A stretch of 64,000 nucleotides of DNA from Larkinella soli (GTDB lineage: Bacteria; Bacteroidota; Bacteroidia; Cytophagales; Spirosomataceae): positions 187,971 through 251,970 of the forward strand of contig NZ_ML112622.1 of NCBI RefSeq assembly GCF_003703975.1, written 5' to 3'. The translations under genes were made by a program, and so were the position numbers. The notes under the pieces are model-generated. The model did no database searches and was not told the origin of the DNA. It worked only from the letters and a program-made list of their open reading frames with translations. Below are positions 1 to 8,977 of the stretch, piece after piece (position 1 is the stretch's first letter; the number at the start of each line of letters is the position of its first letter).

Positions 1-104
1 CCTGACGAAGCTGACTTAAAAATTTTTAACAAAACATCCAAACTTTTAAATGTATAGATGCGTTATCCCACCGAATCACCACTCAAAAAGTTAAAGATAC
101 GGTT

Positions 105-1196
105 ATGAGCAACCTGTTATTCTCTCCGGCCAGACTGGGCAACCTGACACTTACCAACCACATCGCCATGGCGCCGATGACGCGGAGCCGGGCCTTCAAC
201 AACATCCCGAACGAACTGATCGCCACTTATTACGCCCAGCGGGCTACGGCCGGTCTGCTGATTACCGAAGGCACTTCCCCCTCGCCGAACGGCCTGGGCT
301 ATTCCCGGATTCCGGGCCTCTTCAGCCCCGAGCAGATCGCCGGCTGGAAACTCGTCACGAAGGCCGTTCATGACAGGGGCGGGCATATTTTCGTGCAGCT
401 CATGCATACGGGCCGCGTCGCCCACCCGCTGAACCTTCCCGTTGGTGCGGAAGTCGTGGGTCCGTCGGCCGTGGCGGCCGAAGGCATGATGTGGACCGAC
501 CAGGAAGGCCCCAAACCGAACGCCACCCCCCGCGAGCTGACCACTGAAGAAGTGAAAGCCGTTATTCAGGAATTTGTGCAGGCATCGAAAAATGCCGTTG
601 AAGCCGGTTTCGACGGCGTCGAACTGCACGGTGCCAACGGCTACCTGATCGAGCAGTTCATTCACCCGGCCAGCAACCGCCGGACCGACGAATACGGCGG
701 CAGCATCGAAAACCGCGCCCGTTTCGCCCTCGAAGTGGCCGAACAGGTCGTCCGGGCCATCGGGAAAGAACGCGTCGGCATCCGGCTTTCGCCCTACGGC
801 GTGGCCAACGACCTGCCCCATTATCCCGAAATCGAAGAAACTTACACCTACCTGGCCGAAAAACTGAACGACCTCGGTATCGTTTACATCCACCTCGTCG
901 ATCACTCGGCCATGGGCGCCCCGGCCGTGGCCCCGTCGACGGTGAAAGCCGTCCGCGAACGGTTTAAAAATACGTTGATCCTCAGCGGCAACTACAACGC
1001 CGAACGCGGTGAAGCCGACCTGCAGAGCGGACTCGCCGACCTGATCGCCATCGGCCGGCCGTTCATCTCCAACCCGGACCTTGTTGAACGGCTGGCTACC
1101 GGCACCGAACTGGCTCAGCCCGACCCATCCACCTTCTACGTCGGGGGCGAAAAAGGCTACATCGATTACCCGGCCCTGGTCGAAGCGTCGGTCTAA
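105..1196 (+). CDS. Old Yellow Enzyme family alkene reductase (NADH:flavin oxidoreductase)
   Basis: A 363-residue flavoprotein of the Old Yellow Enzyme class, predicted to reduce activated C=C bonds (enones, nitroesters) with NAD(P)H and FMN in the cytoplasm. The sequence shows the N-terminal FMN loop PMTRSRA near residue 24, the substrate-binding H175-x-x-N178 pair followed by the proton-donor Tyr180, the family signature RTDEYGGSIENR at about 193-204, and the FMN-phosphate segment IAIGRPF near residue 310. Length matches NemA-type enzymes. The start at 105 is the first ATG that gives the canonical N terminus. It stands alone and converges on the esterase gene. The family is certain; the physiological substrate cannot be read from sequence. 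Confidence 0.95.
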   Translation: MSNLLFSPARLGNLTLTNHIAMAPMTRSRAFNNIPNELIATYYAQRATAGLLITEGTSPSPNGLGYSRIPGLFSPEQIAGWKLVTKAVHDRGGHIFVQLMHTGRVAHPLNLPVGAEVVGPSAVAAEGMMWTDQEGPKPNATPRELTTEEVKAVIQEFVQASKNAVEAGFDGVELHGANGYLIEQFIHPASNRRTDEYGGSIENRARFALEVAEQVVRAIGKERVGIRLSPYGVANDLPHYPEIEETYTYLAEKLNDLGIVYIHLVDHSAMGAPAVAPSTVKAVRERFKNTLILSGNYNAERGEADLQSGLADLIAIGRPFISNPDLVERLATGTELAQPDPSTFYVGGEKGYIDYPALVEASV

Positions 1197-1241
1197 GGCT
1201 CCATTTCATTCAGTATCAGTACTTATGAGGTTAATAAACGG

Positions 1242-1273
1242 AAAAGCCGGAGGCAGTTGCTTCCGGCTTTTTT
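1242..1273. terminator. Bidirectional intrinsic terminator
   Basis: AAAAGCCGGAGGCA and TGCTTCCGGCTTTT form a stem with one G-T pair and a very small loop, flanked by an A run on the left and six T on the right. It sits between the convergent reductase (ends 1196) and esterase (ends 1277) genes, so it can serve both strands. Confidence 0.8.
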
Positions 1274-1276
1274 GGC

Positions 1277-2569
1277 TTACCGGTTCGTGCGGAGATGCCG
1301 GTCGGCAAACTCGATGTACTGCTCCCAGTCGTAGCGGAGAATGTCGTGCTTCCCCTCCCGGATGTGATACCGGACGGTTTCGCCGGTAGGCTGATGGAGG
1401 CCGGGCATCTGGTCGGTGCCGATGCCTTTTTTCCCGTACAGGGCATAGACCGGGTCGGTTTTCCGGGCGCTGGTAAACTCGCCCTTCGGGTCGGCCCACT
1501 GGTCTTCACGGGCGCTCGCTACGTACAAAGGCCGGGGCGCCATCAGCGCCAGCAGTTCGTGCTGGTCGACGGGCAGTGCCTCCGGCCGGTTGTTATAGGA
1601 CCGGTAGCGGTCGCAGAACCAGTGCGGAAAGCTGGTGTTTAATTTTTCAATGGTCTCCCCAAAAATCCGCCGGGACAGAGCCGCCCCCCCTTCGCCCGAA
1701 TCGTTCGAGAGGACGATGTCGAAACGGGGGTCCTGCGCACCGGCCCACAGGGCGGCTTTTCCCTGCCGCGAGTGTCCGACGGCGATGGCCCGACCGACAT
1801 CGACCGAAGGGTCGGTTTCGAGATAATCCAGCATCCTGGACATGCCCCAGGCCCAGACGCCGATGGCTTTCCAGCGGTCGGGCGCTCCCTCGACGGGCGG
1901 GTCCAGGACGGAACGAATGCCGGTTTTCCAGCCCTCGGGATGGTCAGGCTCCAGGTCGCCGTAGTAGGCGGTGGCGACGGCATAGCCTTTGGACAGGATC
2001 AGGTCGAGAGGCCAGCGACGGGCCTGAAAGCCGCGTGAAGCTTCGGTGGCGCGGTGGTCGACCACGACCCCGTCCCCGGCGTTCATCATCCAGCGAGTCG
2101 ACAGCAGAATGCCGGGGTCGGTGCTGACGCACTGGTTTCCGAAGTAATTCAGCCCGACAAAAACCGGGGGCCGCGATCCGCCGGTATTTTTTGGGGTATA
2201 CAGCAGAATTTCGAGCGGGGGCAGTTGCGGGTAGTCGGTCCAGAACACCGCCACCTGTTTGCGGACGGCCGTGCCGTTCAGGGCATTGGCGTCGACCGAC
2301 CGGACTTCGTAGCGGACATTGAGCTTTCGGTCGGGGGTTTTGCCGTAGACGTGTTCGGCAAACTGGCGCAGCAGATGAGGTCGCTGTTCGCGTTCCCATC
2401 CGGTTACGGACCTGACCGGTTTTCCGGCAGGAGTCAGCAGCGGATCGGGCAGCGAATAGGCCGGGACGGCGGCCTCGTCATAGTTGATACCGGGCTGCTG
2501 GCTCATTCCCGGCCGGCAAACGAGCAGCAGGCACAGCAGCAGAAACGATCGGAACAGTCGGGTAACCAT
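1277..2569 (-). CDS. Secreted glucuronoyl esterase-like alpha/beta hydrolase (CE15 type)
   Basis: A 430-residue exported serine hydrolase resembling bacterial CE15 glucuronoyl esterases, which cut the ester between lignin alcohols and glucuronic acid side chains of xylan. A signal peptide covers about residues 1-23. The nucleophile elbow GHSRQGKA carries Ser267 (the CE15 pattern G-x-S-R-x-G-K), an acidic SGEGG loop follows at 291-295, and the candidate catalytic His409 lies in GKHDI. The alpha/beta hydrolase core spans about 100-425. Some close relatives are annotated as acetylxylan esterases. No carbohydrate-active neighbours are visible, so the plant-polymer role is inference from family only. 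Confidence 0.85.
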   Translation of the reverse strand: MVTRLFRSFLLLCLLLVCRPGMSQQPGINYDEAAVPAYSLPDPLLTPAGKPVRSVTGWEREQRPHLLRQFAEHVYGKTPDRKLNVRYEVRSVDANALNGTAVRKQVAVFWTDYPQLPPLEILLYTPKNTGGSRPPVFVGLNYFGNQCVSTDPGILLSTRWMMNAGDGVVVDHRATEASRGFQARRWPLDLILSKGYAVATAYYGDLEPDHPEGWKTGIRSVLDPPVEGAPDRWKAIGVWAWGMSRMLDYLETDPSVDVGRAIAVGHSRQGKAALWAGAQDPRFDIVLSNDSGEGGAALSRRIFGETIEKLNTSFPHWFCDRYRSYNNRPEALPVDQHELLALMAPRPLYVASAREDQWADPKGEFTSARKTDPVYALYGKKGIGTDQMPGLHQPTGETVRYHIREGKHDILRYDWEQYIEFADRHLRTNR

Positions 2570-2893
2570 AGGGCGGCTTTATTGTGGTTGATACCGGCAA
2601 AAGACCGCAATCGGGTTAATCTAACTTTCAATTATTCAGGAAGATATGAATGATGTTTCGTATTTAAATAGAATTTTCCTATAGAAATAGGTCATTTTTA
2701 ACAACTGCCCTATATTTATGGCCGACAGAAAACGTTTAACACGTACCGTTGTCCGTGTCCGAAATTTGTATTTCCGGATCGAAAAGCCTTCTGTTGGAGG
2801 CTGCACCCGCCGGGCCGGGCGGTTTACGCACCTCTCCGGCTGCCCGTCTTACCGATTTGATCATACCGGACTGTCTTAATTTTTGAAGGATCG
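2570..2893. other. 324-bp divergent intergenic region
   Basis: Separates the leftward esterase from the rightward histidine kinase, so both promoters should lie here. I find no exact TAnnTTTG element. A short inverted repeat CCTAT-AGAA-ATAGG occurs at 2678-2691, in an AT-rich stretch (2640-2720) that contrasts with the GC-rich flanks. No ORF with coding character is seen. Confidence 0.4.
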
Positions 2894-4411
2894 ATGGACC
2901 ATTTTGCCTCCCTTGCCGTGCAGAACATTCAGGATTTTGCCATCCTGGTGCTTGATCCGCATGGTATCATTCAATTCTCCAGCGAGGGAATCGTCCACGT
3001 GAACGGATTTACTTCGAAAGAGGTGACCGGCCAGCCCGTATCGGTTTTTTATCCTCGTCAGGATGCCGCGGAATACCGATCCGGACAAGTGCTGGAAACC
3101 GCCCGGCGGGAAGGAAAACACCGGGAGGAGGGCTGGCGGCTCTGTCGGGACGGCAGTCTGTTTCCGGCCGGCGTCGTCACCACTCCCATTCTGGAAGGCG
3201 AACACCTGATCGGCTATACGCAGGTGATGCAGAACCTGACGGAACAGCGACAAGCCGACGAGTCACTCCGCGCCAGTGAGGAGCGGTATCGCCTGCTGGT
3301 AGAGGAAGTGAAGGATTACGGAATTTTCATGATGGATACCGGCGGATACATCACCAGCTGGAACGAAGGCGCCCGACGCATCAACGGCTACGAAGCCCAT
3401 GAAATCATCGGCCGGCACTTCTCGACCTTTTATACCGAGGAGGACCTCAAAGACGGCAAACCTGCCCGGGAACTGAAAATCGCGCGGGAGACCGGCAAAT
3501 ACGAGGAAGAAGGCTGGCGGCTTCGGAAAGACGGCTCCCTGTTCTGGGCAAGCATCGTCATTACGGCCGTTAACAATGCGGAACGGGAACTGGTCGGCTT
3601 TTCAAAAGTAACCCGTAACCTGACCGACCGGAAAGAAGCTGAAGATATCCTGAAGGCCAGCGAGGAGCGTTACCGCATCATGACCGAGGAGTTGAAACTC
3701 GCCAATCAGGAATTGAGAAACTTTGCCTACGTGGCTTCCCACGACCTTCAGGAACCGCTGCGGAAAATCCAGGCGTTCGGCGACGTCCTGCAAACCCAGT
3801 TTGCGCCTTCGCTTGGTGACGCAGGTAACGACCTGGTTCGGCGGATGCAGTCGGCGGCCCGGCGGATGCAGTCGCTGGTGCAGGACCTGCTGGCCTACTC
3901 GCGACTGAACAATGAGGTGACCTATGTCGAAAAAGTTTCGCTTAACCAGCTGGTCGCCCAGATTCTGGGTGATCTGGAAGTCGTCATTCAGGAGAAGGAG
4001 GCCGAGATCCGGGTCGACTCCCTCCCCGACATTCCCGGCAGCGAACCGCAACTGAGGCAGATGTTTCAGAACCTGCTATCCAACGCCCTCAAATTCAGCC
4101 ACATGGACCGGCCGCCCCGGATACGGGTCAGCAGCCGCACGGTGCCGCTTACGCAGGTTCCGAAATCGATCCGGCTGCGAAGAATCCACTGGGTAGCCAT
4201 CGAGGTCGCCGACAACGGCATCGGCTTCGAAGAAAAATACCGCGACCGCATTTTCCAGATGTTCCAGCGCCTGCACGGCCGTAGCCAGTACACCGGCACC
4301 GGCATCGGGCTGGCCATCTGTAAAAAGGTCGCCGAAAACCACGGCGGCACCATCGTAGCCGAAAGCACCCCGGGGGAAGGCAGCACCTTTACGGTCTATA
4401 TGCCGGTCTGA
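2894..4411 (+). CDS. PAS-PAS sensor histidine kinase
   Basis: A 505-residue soluble sensor kinase. Two PAS domains cover about residues 5-120 and 135-250, each ending in the PAC-like pattern GYTQVMQNLTEQ or GFSKVTRNLTDR. A HisKA dimerisation domain follows with the phospho-acceptor His283 in SHDLQEPLRK, then a HATPase domain at about 385-505 with N box QNLLSNALKFS, G1 box DNGIGF and G2 box GTGIGLAICKK. No membrane segment is seen, so it probably senses a cytoplasmic or diffusible cue. A cofactor in the PAS domains cannot be assigned. No response regulator gene is adjacent (orphan kinase). The ATG at 2894 follows GAAGGATCG and gives a complete first PAS domain. Confidence 0.93.
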   Translation: MDHFASLAVQNIQDFAILVLDPHGIIQFSSEGIVHVNGFTSKEVTGQPVSVFYPRQDAAEYRSGQVLETARREGKHREEGWRLCRDGSLFPAGVVTTPILEGEHLIGYTQVMQNLTEQRQADESLRASEERYRLLVEEVKDYGIFMMDTGGYITSWNEGARRINGYEAHEIIGRHFSTFYTEEDLKDGKPARELKIARETGKYEEEGWRLRKDGSLFWASIVITAVNNAERELVGFSKVTRNLTDRKEAEDILKASEERYRIMTEELKLANQELRNFAYVASHDLQEPLRKIQAFGDVLQTQFAPSLGDAGNDLVRRMQSAARRMQSLVQDLLAYSRLNNEVTYVEKVSLNQLVAQILGDLEVVIQEKEAEIRVDSLPDIPGSEPQLRQMFQNLLSNALKFSHMDRPPRIRVSSRTVPLTQVPKSIRLRRIHWVAIEVADNGIGFEEKYRDRIFQMFQRLHGRSQYTGTGIGLAICKKVAENHGGTIVAESTPGEGSTFTVYMPV

Positions 4412-4414
4412 GGA

Positions 4415-4684
4415 TTAACGCCTTAAGGTATCGACCTTCGTTGCTCCTCCCCGCCGGAGGGAATCAGGCCGCAGCTGCGTGGGGTCGCCAGTCGGCCGAC
4501 GGTCTTCGATCTGTTCCTGCCGCATCCGCTCCCGCACACTGGTCTTTCTGAACTTCTGTTTGCTGCCCGTCGGACTCTGCGTTCCCGGACCGGCCTGAGT
4601 TCCGGCGGGATTCTGATCCTGGGCAGAAGCGGGCAGAACCAGCACAGCGGCCAGCAGCCACCCTGCTAACATGATCTTTTTCAT
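4415..4684 (-). CDS. Small secreted protein of unknown function
   Basis: An 89-residue protein with a clear signal peptide (MKKIMLAGWLLAAVLVLPASA, cleavage after ASA) and a mature part rich in Gln, Thr, Arg and Pro. It contains an Arg-rich centre (VRERMRQEQIEDRR). I recognise no domain. It ends 3 bp from the convergent kinase gene and follows a Ser/Thr/Gly-rich secreted protein on the same strand, separated by a terminator, so it may have its own promoter. It could be a small periplasmic or envelope protein; no function can be assigned. Confidence 0.7.
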   Translation of the reverse strand: MKKIMLAGWLLAAVLVLPASAQDQNPAGTQAGPGTQSPTGSKQKFRKTSVRERMRQEQIEDRRPTGDPTQLRPDSLRRGGATKVDTLRR

Positions 4685-4693
4685 GGCTTTATG

Positions 4694-4727
4694 ATAAAAG
4701 AAGCAGATACCGTCCGGTATCTGCTTC
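4694..4727 (-). terminator. Intrinsic terminator of the Ser/Thr/Gly-rich gene
   Basis: On the minus strand GAAGCAGATACC, a four-base loop and GGTATCTGCTTC form a perfect 12-bp stem, followed by CTTTTATC. It lies between the stop of the gene at 4750-5454 and the start of the 89-residue gene at 4684. Confidence 0.8.
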
Positions 4728-4749
4728 CCTCATTTTATACTCCAAAAAA

Positions 4750-5454
4750 TTAATTATTCGGCGGATTGTTGCCTTTACGGTTCTTCCGGGTTTTCCGGTC
4801 ACGGGAGGTATTGCCGGAATTGTCCGTCGTTCCCATCGTGCTGGAGCCCGTTCCCGTGCTGGAATCGTTCTGCATGGTAGAGCTGTCGGTCGAACGGCGG
4901 TTCCGGCCGGACTGGCCCTGTTGAGTGGTCCCGGAAGCGGGCGTATTGCCCATCGTACCTGAGTCCGTGGTCGAACCGGTGCTGCCCATCGTGCCGGAGC
5001 CACTGCCGGTTGAACCGCTGCCGGTGGAGCCGGTGTTACCCGCTGACCCGGTGGTGCCGGTTGAGCCGGCGCTGCCCATCGTGCCTGAGGTGCTGCCCGT
5101 TCCCGAATTGGAGCCGGTGCCGGAAGTAGAGCCCGTGCCGGTGGTCGGCTGCTGGCCCTGCGGATACGTCGTCGTACCGGTTGATCCCTGAACCGTAGTT
5201 CCGGTCGTTCCCTGCGTAGTACCCTGCGGGTTCGTAGTCGAACCGGTGCTCGACTGAGACCCCATCGTTGTGGAAGACTGCGGATACGTTGCCGAGTTGG
5301 TGTTGCCCGACGTACCCTGGGTGGTTCCCTGGGTTTGCGGAGAAGTGGTCGATCCGGTACCAGTTGTAGATCCTGAAGAGCCGGACGTCGACTGTGCGTT
5401 TACCTGGAGGGCCACCGCCACGACCATAGCCCCCATCATCACTACCTTTTTCAT
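4750..5454 (-). CDS. Secreted low-complexity Gly/Ser/Thr-rich protein
   Basis: A 234-residue protein with a signal peptide (MKKVVMMGAMVVAVALQVNAQ) and a mature chain made almost only of Gly, Ser, Thr, Gln and Asn. Irregular repeats such as GTTQGTSG, GSTGTTTYPQG and GTMGSTGST run through residues 22-200. The C-terminal 35 residues are basic (SRDRKTRKNRKGN). It has no recognisable fold and is likely disordered and exposed in the periplasm or at the surface. The repetitive DNA makes slippage and length variation between strains likely. The antisense proline-rich reading frame across it is an artefact of the same bias. Confidence 0.75.
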   Translation of the reverse strand: MKKVVMMGAMVVAVALQVNAQSTSGSSGSTTGTGSTTSPQTQGTTQGTSGNTNSATYPQSSTTMGSQSSTGSTTNPQGTTQGTTGTTVQGSTGTTTYPQGQQPTTGTGSTSGTGSNSGTGSTSGTMGSAGSTGTTGSAGNTGSTGSGSTGSGSGTMGSTGSTTDSGTMGNTPASGTTQQGQSGRNRRSTDSSTMQNDSSTGTGSSTMGTTDNSGNTSRDRKTRKNRKGNNPPNN

Positions 5455-5589
5455 CGTTGAGTTTTGTTTTTTGATGGTTGAATAATTTCGTACCTATCAA
5501 AAACCTAACTCCCGTAAAATGAAGTTGTTCAGGATTTTTTTGAATTTTTTACGAAGCGGGACGTCGCTTGAATCATATTTGAAGCTTAT

Positions 5590-6969
5590 TCAGGGCTTCC
5601 AGCGTAGTCCGACAATCATCCCGTAACTATACGGCCGAACGTTAAAACAGCGCGAATTATCGCTGATGGCGCTCAGGTTATAAACAATCCCCGGCTCGAC
5701 CTGTAACCGCAGATGGTCGGTCAGCCGGCGCTCGATCCCGTAGGAAGCCTGAACCGAGGGCTGCCAGGGCTGCCGGTGCCGGTCGGTCAGCAGATAGCCG
5801 ACGCTCAGACCGGCCGCCAGGGAGTGCTGAAGGCCCATCGGGGCAGTCCCTCCTCCGTTCAGTTTCAGACGTCCTTCCGCACTCAGGGCCACATACCGCC
5901 AGGTGGTCTTTACCTGCTTTTCCTGAGATTTATACAGGGGAACGACCCGGATGGTCTGCGCATCGATCCACTCCATGCGCGACGAATCCGGCCGGGCCGA
6001 CCGCGCCGTATACGCCATCTGCTGCTGCAACTGCTGGTAGACCCCCGCAATCCGCAGGCCGAACCGGCGGCTCAGCGGCCACTCGGCGCCCAGCTGAAGG
6101 CGCCAGCCTGCGCGGGAAGAAAGCGAGGTTGCCGGCTGGATTTTTTCCATCACCACCTCGTCCTGCCGGACGGGAGTAACCTTCCGGAACGTATACAGCG
6201 GCATTACCCCGGCAAAGAGGGAAGGTTTCCGGGAGGTTCTTTCCGGCTCGATGGCCGGGGCACGGTAAGCCGGCTCGGGCAGGGCGGTAGTGAGGGCTGG
6301 ATAGTGCAGCGGGCGAAAAGCGATTCGGTCGGCTGCCAATATAAATCGGTTTTCGGCGGGCGATGCGGAGCCGGCCGGTGCCGGGTCATCGGCGGTGGAG
6401 GAAAGGCGGTCTCTCTCAACCCGGTTTTCGCCGACCCAAGGTGTCACCGGGGTGCGGCCGGCAAATCCGACGGAAGCATGGTCGGCCGCGGGGGCCAGAC
6501 GGTCCTCGATGCGTTCAGTTTGCGGCTGGAGACGGTTTCCGCTCGGTTGGGAATAAGAAGGTTCACGAGCGTCGTTCGGCCCGGCGGCAGGAGCCCGGCC
6601 GGAAGCGTCGGTCAGGAAATTGGAAGCGGCAGCGGCCGGCCTGGCCGACGGAAGTCCGGTACCGAAATTTTCCGGCTGCGGAACAACCGGTTTCAGCCTA
6701 CGGACGGCCACGGATGACCCCGGTTCACCGGCTTTGTCGGTGGACAGGTAATTACCGACCCCCAGGATAAGGGAAGTCAGAACCGCCAGGGCAGCGGCCG
6801 ACCAGCCCAGCAGCCGGGACCGGCGGGATAGCGGAACACGCCGACCCGGGGACGGGGCGGGGTTGGCACGGGCCAGGATGTGACTCAGGGGATCGGACTC
6901 CGGTTCGGACTCGTACTCTTCCAGGCGCCGGCGCAGGAGTCTCTCCCATTCGTCGTCAGTAGCTGCCAT
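5590..6969 (-). CDS. Membrane-anchored ECF partner with C-terminal beta-barrel-like domain (anti-sigma candidate)
   Basis: A 459-residue protein. The cytoplasmic N terminus (DDEWERLLRRRLEEYESEP) resembles the short sigma-binding heads of Bacteroidota anti-sigma-like proteins, one membrane helix follows at about residues 53-75, a Pro/Ala-rich linker spans about 80-250, and the last 190 residues have alternating hydrophobic strands typical of an outer-membrane-type beta-barrel domain (for example WRLQLGAEWPLSRRFGLRIAG). I choose the ATG at 6969; an in-frame TTG lies at 6978. Its start overlaps the end of the sigma factor gene by 14 bp, so the two are translationally coupled. Anti-sigma function is inferred from this coupling. 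Confidence 0.7.
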   Translation of the reverse strand: MAATDDEWERLLRRRLEEYESEPESDPLSHILARANPAPSPGRRVPLSRRSRLLGWSAAALAVLTSLILGVGNYLSTDKAGEPGSSVAVRRLKPVVPQPENFGTGLPSARPAAAASNFLTDASGRAPAAGPNDAREPSYSQPSGNRLQPQTERIEDRLAPAADHASVGFAGRTPVTPWVGENRVERDRLSSTADDPAPAGSASPAENRFILAADRIAFRPLHYPALTTALPEPAYRAPAIEPERTSRKPSLFAGVMPLYTFRKVTPVRQDEVVMEKIQPATSLSSRAGWRLQLGAEWPLSRRFGLRIAGVYQQLQQQMAYTARSARPDSSRMEWIDAQTIRVVPLYKSQEKQVKTTWRYVALSAEGRLKLNGGGTAPMGLQHSLAAGLSVGYLLTDRHRQPWQPSVQASYGIERRLTDHLRLQVEPGIVYNLSAISDNSRCFNVRPYSYGMIVGLRWKP

Positions 6970-7507
6970 AGCTGACAATGCCGATTGATTTCAATTTCTC
7001 CTTCAATACATCTTTGGCCCGGGCGAGCTGCGATTTCGAAGTCCCTTCCGAAATGCCCAGCATCCGGGCAATTTCGGGGTGAGTGTAGCCGTCGATCACA
7101 AACAGGTTGAACACCATCCGGTAGCCGTGGGCCATCTGCTGGACCAGCTGAAGCAGTTCTTCCGTCGAGATGCGGGCCAGCAGTTCGACATGGTCGTTCG
7201 TGCTGGTTTCGAAGGCTTCCTCGTAGTCGGTTTCCGCCTGTTCGTGGTGGTGTTTATGGTACCAGTTGATGGCCGTGTTGACCATTACCCGTTTCATCCA
7301 GTGCAGCAGCCGGTCGGGCTGTTCGATGGTGTGGATCTGCTGGAAGATGCGAATGAAACCCTCCTGAAACATATCTTCCGCTTCGGCTTTTGAGCGGGCA
7401 TAGCGACGGCACAGGCCCATCAGGCGGCTTTTGTAGCGTTCGTACAAAGCCGTTTGTGCCTTAGGGTCATGGCGCTGACAGGCCCGCAAGAGTTCTGCGT
7501 CAGTCAA
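6956..7507 (-). CDS. ECF-type RNA polymerase sigma-70 factor
   Basis: A 183-residue ECF sigma factor. Region 2 (about 20-90) includes the DMFQEGFIRIF and LLHWMKRVMVNTAINWY segments; region 4 (about 125-175) carries a helix-turn-helix ending in HPEIARMLGISEGTSKSQLARAK. It directs RNA polymerase to a small regulon, probably controlled by the membrane protein encoded next. The start is the TTG at 7507: an in-frame stop lies about ten codons upstream and the first ATG (codon 30) would remove part of region 2. Upstream, nested inverted repeats (TTACGATTT at 7521-7529 with AAATCGTAA at 7574-7582) may be a control site or a terminator remnant of the gene before it. Confidence 0.9.
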   Translation of the reverse strand: MTDAELLRACQRHDPKAQTALYERYKSRLMGLCRRYARSKAEAEDMFQEGFIRIFQQIHTIEQPDRLLHWMKRVMVNTAINWYHKHHHEQAETDYEEAFETSTNDHVELLARISTEELLQLVQQMAHGYRMVFNLFVIDGYTHPEIARMLGISEGTSKSQLARAKDVLKEKLKSIGIVSYGSY

Positions 7508-7587
7508 GAGGTTGGTTTCGTTACGATTTACAAATTACCTGTTACGGGTAAATGTTTCCCGAATTAAGCAATAAAATCGTAATTCAT

Positions 7588-8850
7588 TCACTCTTTTATG
7601 ATTATCTGTACTCTTGCCGACGATTTGTTCTCCTTCACATCGGTCAGTTCGTAACCAAACTGAACCTCACCCGTAAACCCGCCCGGCGGCCGGTAAATGA
7701 CCGTGCCGTCGTACTGGACCTTCAGATCGGCACCTGAGGGGTTATCGTTGATCGCAATTCTTTTCAGGGGGCTGCAGATCCGGTCGTTGGCCAGCACGTA
7801 GATCTGAATAAAGCGTTTCTGGGGGTCGTCCGAAAGCCGGGCGGCCTGGATGGTACCGACGTCGTTGCGGGCCGTCGGCACACAGCCCGGGTCCGGTTCG
7901 GCCACCCGGATGCGGACGGAGGCTTCGAGGCATTTGCCGTCGTCGCAGCGCTGGTACGTAAATCCGTCGTCTCCGTTAAAATCGGCATCCGGTATGTAAA
8001 GAACGGTATTGCTCCGGCGGACGACGGCTTTACCGTGCTCCGGGGTTTTCGTCAGGGTGATCGGTACGTCATAGCGCGACCGGCAAAGCTGGTCGTTCAT
8101 CAGCACCGGAATGCGGAGCGTATCATTTACGAGCCGGCGTTTCCAAAGCACCTGATCGTCCCGCAGCGTGATGACGCAGTCCTTGTAGGGATCGCCGACG
8201 GCGACCTTGACCGGGGCCAGGAAATTTCCCTTTTTGCCGCCGTTGGAAACCGCCACCTTATAAAGAAACCAGTCGAACCCGTTGAAGCCGGCATTGGGCG
8301 TATACACGAGCTTGCCGCCCTCGGCTCTGACCGTTCCGTGCTTCGGCGCCTGTCCGACGGCCAGACTGGAGGGGTCGACCACCGCACTGCAGAAATGGTC
8401 GTTTTTCAGCACGTCGATCACGATCGAGGTATTTTCCTGCAACCGGAAGAAATCCGGAATAGGCCCGGCATTGCACGGAATCTGATTGCTGTCGGCCTCC
8501 ATGTTGATACGGAACGACCGGGAAAGGCGGCTGTTGTTTTCGGCCCCGACCGCAAACTGATCCTCGCCGGCGACGAAGGTTTCGTGGGGTGTATACACCA
8601 GGAGGCCGGTGCCGCTGAAACGGGCCTCTCCCCAGCGGGGGGTCTGGGTAATGTGGAGCGTCGTGGCCGAACTCAGGCCGGAGATCGATTTCAGGTCGAT
8701 AGCCACCTGCTGATCAGGCAGCGTGTAGTATTCGATTTCGTCACCCCCCCCTTCCGGCGGCTCGGGCGCTGCATCCTCCGCAATGCGGTCACAGGCTACC
8801 GTTGCCAACAGCAGGAATGCCAATAGGGTCGAGTGAGCTTTGTGTATCAT
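7588..8850 (-). CDS. Lipoprotein with tandem cadherin-like (Big_9-type) repeats
   Basis: A 420-residue predicted lipoprotein: from the ATG at 8850 the N terminus reads into a lipobox LATVAC with the lipidated Cys20 (a GTG lies two codons upstream). The mature chain has four copies of a beta-sandwich signature of the form YxPxxxFxGxDxFxY: LVYTPHETFVAGEDQF, LVYTPNAGFNGFDWF, VLYIPDADFNGDDGF and VIYRPPGGFTGEVQF. This matches the tandem Ig/cadherin-like repeats of surface proteins in Bacteroidota. Conserved single Cys residues between repeats could form disulfides. It is probably surface or periplasmic and binds proteins or polysaccharide; the ligand is unknown. Confidence 0.8.
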   Translation of the reverse strand: MIHKAHSTLLAFLLLATVACDRIAEDAAPEPPEGGGDEIEYYTLPDQQVAIDLKSISGLSSATTLHITQTPRWGEARFSGTGLLVYTPHETFVAGEDQFAVGAENNSRLSRSFRINMEADSNQIPCNAGPIPDFFRLQENTSIVIDVLKNDHFCSAVVDPSSLAVGQAPKHGTVRAEGGKLVYTPNAGFNGFDWFLYKVAVSNGGKKGNFLAPVKVAVGDPYKDCVITLRDDQVLWKRRLVNDTLRIPVLMNDQLCRSRYDVPITLTKTPEHGKAVVRRSNTVLYIPDADFNGDDGFTYQRCDDGKCLEASVRIRVAEPDPGCVPTARNDVGTIQAARLSDDPQKRFIQIYVLANDRICSPLKRIAINDNPSGADLKVQYDGTVIYRPPGGFTGEVQFGYELTDVKENKSSARVQIIIKE

Positions 8851-8977
8851 CTGCACTGCGTAGCGAAACGGTTCTTATTTGCCAGGACAGGCTTTGGGCA
8901 AAAAGGGTTGCATGCAGAAGGGCCGCTCACAGACACCGGCACCAGCCGGATGCTTCTCCGTGAACGGCCCCGGGCAT

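Noticed and set aside
4925-5191. Pro/Val/Glu-rich ORF antisense to the Ser/Thr/Gly-rich gene
   Set aside because: Arises from antisense of the biased codons; no signal peptide or promoter.
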